This document shows positions 60,801 through 64,000 of a DNA stretch of 64,000 nt, in pieces. The notes under the pieces were generated by a model. That model did not search any database, was not told where the DNA came from, and saw only the letters and a program-made list of their open reading frames with translations. The translations under genes were made by a program, and so were the position numbers. The stretch comes from Avena insularis (Eukaryota > Streptophyta > Magnoliopsida > Poales > Poaceae), in contig CM042694.1 of the NCBI GenBank assembly GCA_023614405.1, forward strand, positions 129,399,711-129,463,710, written 5' to 3'. How positions within the stretch are numbered: position 1 is the first letter of the stretch; every line of letters starts with the position of its first letter.

Positions 60801-61737
60801 AAAATAAGATTTCGATGAAAGACTTGGGCAAACCCAGAATATTAGGCATCAATATCTATATGGATAGATTAAGGCGCTAATATTGTTGTGCTAGACATAC
60901 ATATATAAGATATTGAAAGGGTTCAATATGAGATATTGAAAGGGTTCAATATGGAAACAACAAGAAAGGTTCTTGCTGCATGGAAAGGATTATATCAAGA
61001 TTCAAGTGTTTCAACACTTGGTGAGTAAAATCACATGAAAATTTTGATCAATTATACCATGATATGTATATATCCAGAATGTCCTATGCTCTAAATGTTA
61101 TGAGCATATACCAGAATGATTCATAAGATGATCATTGGACAATAGTAAAGATATTCTTATTAGCTTTGGAAGAACTAAGAATATATAATGTATAAGTGAC
61201 AAATAGTTAAAGGTAGTTCATTGTAAAGTGTTACATTGATACTAGTTTTGTCACAAGATACAAATTAAATTTATCTCAATTTAGACTATGGTTGGCACAA
61301 TGTAATGGAAAGGATGTTCCATGATGGATTTGGATGAGTTCCAAAGTTGAGACATTGTGACGGATACTACAACAAAAGGCTAAGTATATGACTGCTATAG
61401 TAGCAGCAAAGGAGAGATTTGTGTTAAGTAGTTTGTTATCAAACTAGGTGTGGTTCAAAGTGGGCTAATACTATGAAGATATATTGTGTGACAATAATAT
61501 CAACATATTTTGAGCCGAACGAACTAAAGGTCTCACCAAAGGACCAAATCTATACAAAGCCATCTCATTTGAGAATGAGTGATGCGTAGAGACGCAGAGA
61601 CATGCAAATACACACGGACCTGAAACTGTCAGATCCAGAGATTATGTTAACCACTAGCAATAGCGTATATGCAACACCAGAAAACCATAGGTGTTCAATA
61701 TGCAAAGTTTTTCAAACTAGATTATTGACTCTAGTGC
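57851..61737 (+). pseudogene. Degenerate gag-pol of Copia A2
   Basis: Patches in several frames: pre-integrase/integrase start (59240-59330, LLEIVHADVHSPLCVDICDG), integrase C-terminal part (59700-59900, MTPYELWFGIKPELSFLKF), RT (60675-60900) and RNase H (61360-61440, QQKAKYMTAIVAAKE). The RT box reads Y-V-E-D (60734-60745), with a frameshift just before it and an in-frame TAA at 60788-60790. The same three lesions occur in A1. Two short tandem duplications are private to this copy: 13 bp at about 58742-58768 and 23 bp at 60908-60953. Gag is not recognisable. Confidence 0.78.
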
Positions 61738-61748
61738 AAGTGGGAGAC
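61738..61748 (+). promoter_or_regulatory. Polypurine tract of Copia A2
   Basis: AAGTGGGAGAC abuts the 3' LTR start TGAAGGG; identical to A1. Confidence 0.88.
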
Positions 61749-63435
61749 TGAAGGGAATATGCCCGAGAGGCAATAATAAAGTGGTTATTATCTTATTCCA
61801 TGTTTATGATAAATGTTTATTTTACATGCTAGAATTGTATTGATCGGAAACATCAATACATGTGTCTTTAATAAACAAAAGGGTTCCTAGTTATGCCTCT
61901 CTTATAGACTAGCTTGTTGATTAACAAGATGATCAAGGTTTCCTAATCATGGACATTGGATGTTGTTAATAACAAGGTCACACCATTGGTGGAATGATGT
62001 GATGAACATTCATCCGAAGTATAGCATTACGATCAAAGTCATTATGTTTATATTGCTATAACATCATGTGAAGTAATCTTTATTCTTAGACCATGAGATC
62101 ATGTTAATTGCTAACACCGGAAGAGTATCTTGATAACATCAAACGTCACACCGTAACAGGGTGACTATAAAGATGGGTTCAGTGCTACGAAGGTGTTATG
62201 TTGAGGCTCATGGATCAAGAGTGGAATTTGTCAATCCCGATGACGGATAGATATACTCTGGGCCCTCTCGATGATATCACGTTGAAATAGCTTGCAAGCA
62301 AGTGATGTGATCACTAGAATGTTATATCACGGGAACGAGAAAAGAGTGCATGTCGGTAACGAGATTAAACTAGGTATGGAGATACCGATGATCGAATCTC
62401 GGACATGTAATATATCGCGGGACAAAGGGATTTAGTTACTAGCGTTAAAGGTTCTCACGATCACAGAAGTCATCGTTGAATGTGTAGGAGTTAGTATGGA
62501 TCTCCAGGTCCGCTGATTATTGATCGGAGAGGGGTCTTGATCATGTCTGCATTATTCGCGAACCGTAGGGTGACACACTTAAGGGATACCGACACCATTT
62601 GGAGCAAATATGTTTCAGATAAAGATTTAAGAAAGCGCTGGAATTATTTCAATAGACACCGAAACTGTTTGGGTGAAAATGCTGAAATTGGTTCTGCATG
62701 TAATATTGAAATGTTGCAGGGGGTTTTATGTGAATGTTTGTTAATTAAAGTAATTAACAAAATTCTGAATAAAAATAATAAAAGAGTTTTATTAAATGAG
62801 AGAGCATTAAATTTGGAGAAATTTAATGCATTTAAAGTGGAGACTTTAAAAGAGAATGTGAAGGGGCATTTTAATGTGGAGGGATTACCACCACATGAAT
62901 GGAGGAGGTGAAGGGTCACCCCCTCCATGCGCCGGCCATGAAGGAGGGGCACCCCCTCCTCCTATAAAAGGCCACCCCCTCCTCATTTCTCACACACACT
63001 TCCTTGTGAAGGATCTCTCTCCCCCTCTAGTATTATTTCCCCATAGTCTCGGATTAGCGAGATACATGTTCCCGGTGGCTTTATCTGGAAAGGAGTTGCT
63101 GCTTTGCTGGAGCGAGGGACGGAGGTTGTCGGGGTACCGGACGTGTGTGCGATCACGGATGCACCGCTGCTTTGCGGTCCTGGACTTGGTGGTGCTGGAG
63201 CTGGATCTGATGGACGTGCTAGAGCCAGACCTGCTGGACTTCATCACGATCTTGAGATCGGCAAGTGTACAACTACATCAACCACGAGTTCCTACTCGTT
63301 AACAAAGCTATTTGTCTTCGAGGGTAAGTTCTCCATGGATGTATGTCCACCCGTTGCTTTGTACCTAGTAGATAGATCTTGGTGTGTAGTTCACACCGTA
63401 GGAATTTTTTTGTTTTCTATGTTGCGGACCCAACA
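61749..63435 (+). mobile_element. 3' LTR of Copia A2
   Basis: Runs from TGAAGGGAATATGCCCG to GCGGACCCAACA. Lacks about 12 bp near 63100 relative to the 5' LTR (GCTTCCACT region). TATA box near 62963. Confidence 0.93.
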
Positions 63436-64000
63436 GATACATTACAAATGTATCTATAATTTTTGATGTTCCATGCTTGGTTTTATCCACTTTCTTGTGT
63501 TTTGTTCCAACTTTGGAGTACTTTTCTTATGATTTCTTGTACTAACCTATTAACAAGAGCCACAATTCCAACTGCCTATTTTCTGCTGTTTTTGGTTCCA
63601 GGAAAGTCAGAAAATGAATATTATCGAAATTGGACGGGACAAAAGCCAAAGTGCCTATTTTTCTGGAAGGGATCAAGTGCCAGAATACGAGACGGAGAAG
63701 GGACAGACGGCGGCCACACCACCTGGCCGCGCGGCCAGGCCTGGCCCATGCTAGGGGGTGGTGTGGCCAGCCCAGGCACCCCCTCGGCCTCTCCTTCTGC
63801 CTATATATTACCCTCGGGACGAAAACCCTAAGTACCCGATCAAAAATCCATGAAAGAGTCTGTAGCCGCCATCATCTCCATCCCTAGATCGGGAGGGATC
63901 TGAAGCTCTTCCCGGCACCCTTCCGGAGAGGGGAATTCACCCTGGAGGCCTTCTTCATCACCATGCAAGCCTCCGGTGTGATGCATGAGTAGTTCATCCT

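Larger units (their letters stand above)
55127..63435 (+). mobile_element. Complete but defective Copia element A2
   Basis: LTRs 55127-56820 (1694 bp) and 61749-63435 (1687 bp), a primer site and a polypurine tract. The flanks are GATAT (55122-55126) and GATAC (63436-63440), four of five. It is the same family as A1 (opposite strand) and the solo LTR at 96. The interior has no ORF above about 130 codons. Confidence 0.93.
55121..64000 (+). mobile_element. Gypsy G3 LTR (5' end), split by Copia A2
   Basis: The first six bases TGATAT (55121-55126) end against A2; the LTR continues at 63436 as GATACATTACAAATGTATC and runs past the window edge. It matches the outer part of the G1 LTR read on the minus strand (ATAATTTTTGATGTTCCATG; GGACAAAAGCCAAAG). 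A TATA-like string (CTATATATTA) is at about 63801, followed by leader-like CCATCATCTCCATCCC. The ORFs 63463-63831 and 63630-63887 are not coding. The left flank AAGCA (55116-55120) is its predicted target duplication. Confidence 0.78.

Noticed and set aside
55127..63435. Copia A2 as a chimera formed by recombination between two separate insertions (left and right flanks unrelated)
   Set aside because: The six bases TGATAT before A2 are the start of the Gypsy LTR seen on the right, so a simple insertion explains both flanks and the near-matching target repeats.
1..64000. CRISPR arrays, bacterial-type operons, tRNA or rRNA genes, phage-like systems
   Set aside because: None seen. The repeats are LTRs, MITEs or local tandem duplications, and the sequence is plant nuclear repetitive DNA.

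Overview
The window is transposable-element DNA from a large grass genome, most likely Triticeae (wheat, Aegilops, barley or rye). The evidence is long Copia LTRs opening TGAAGGGAATATGCC or TGTTGGAAATATGCC and followed by an initiator-Met tRNA primer site, Gypsy LTRs of the type opening TGATAC, Stowaway MITEs with CTCCCTC termini, and elements inserted inside elements with 5-bp target duplications. I found no convincing host gene, tRNA, rRNA or CRISPR array. Family assignments rest on motifs read by eye, without a database search.

Left third (1-24692). T0 (1-5568) is the 3' part of a Gypsy element that I read as Tat-like. It has a spliced ORF on the antisense strand, an array of polypurine-tract-like motifs and a short 3' LTR, and a 1.66-kb solo Copia LTR (96-1756) sits in the ORF. 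Next come a LINE-like fragment, a MITE, a poly(A) retroposon and about 2 kb of unassigned DNA (to 9164). T1 (about 9235-22478) is a second Tat-like element: a broken + strand pol (RT, RNase H, second RNase H, integrase), tandem repeats, an antisense ORF and a 3' LTR. It carries three insertions: two solo LTRs (10832-12087 and 14188-14594) and a collapsed Gypsy element (16164-20135). After about 0.9 kb of unassigned DNA comes a Harbinger-like left end with a decayed ORF (23396-24692).

Middle (24693-38092). A third Tat-like element, on the minus strand, contributes its 3' LTR and a long repeat-rich non-coding interior. A complete minus-strand Copia element, A1 (25413-33701, target duplication GACTC), is inserted in it. 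Two 123-bp Stowaway MITEs follow. Then comes M, a small Copia-type element with 163-bp LTRs and no recognisable pol (from 36391).

Right part (38093-64000) is one chain of nested insertions. Copia B lies in an LTR of element M. A defective Gypsy element, G2 (42383-49793, target duplication TTCAT), lies in B. Copia C (from 50888) interrupts the RT of B. Gypsy G3 (LTR begins 55121) interrupts the integrase of C. Copia A2 (55127-63435) lies six bases inside the G3 LTR.

No element here has an intact coding set. Clear lesions include a frameshifted RT active site (T1), a protease Asp-to-Tyr change plus an in-frame stop (C), a missing protease site and pol (G2), and disabling RT lesions shared by both copies of the A family. 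The last point suggests the A family spread by using proteins from other elements.
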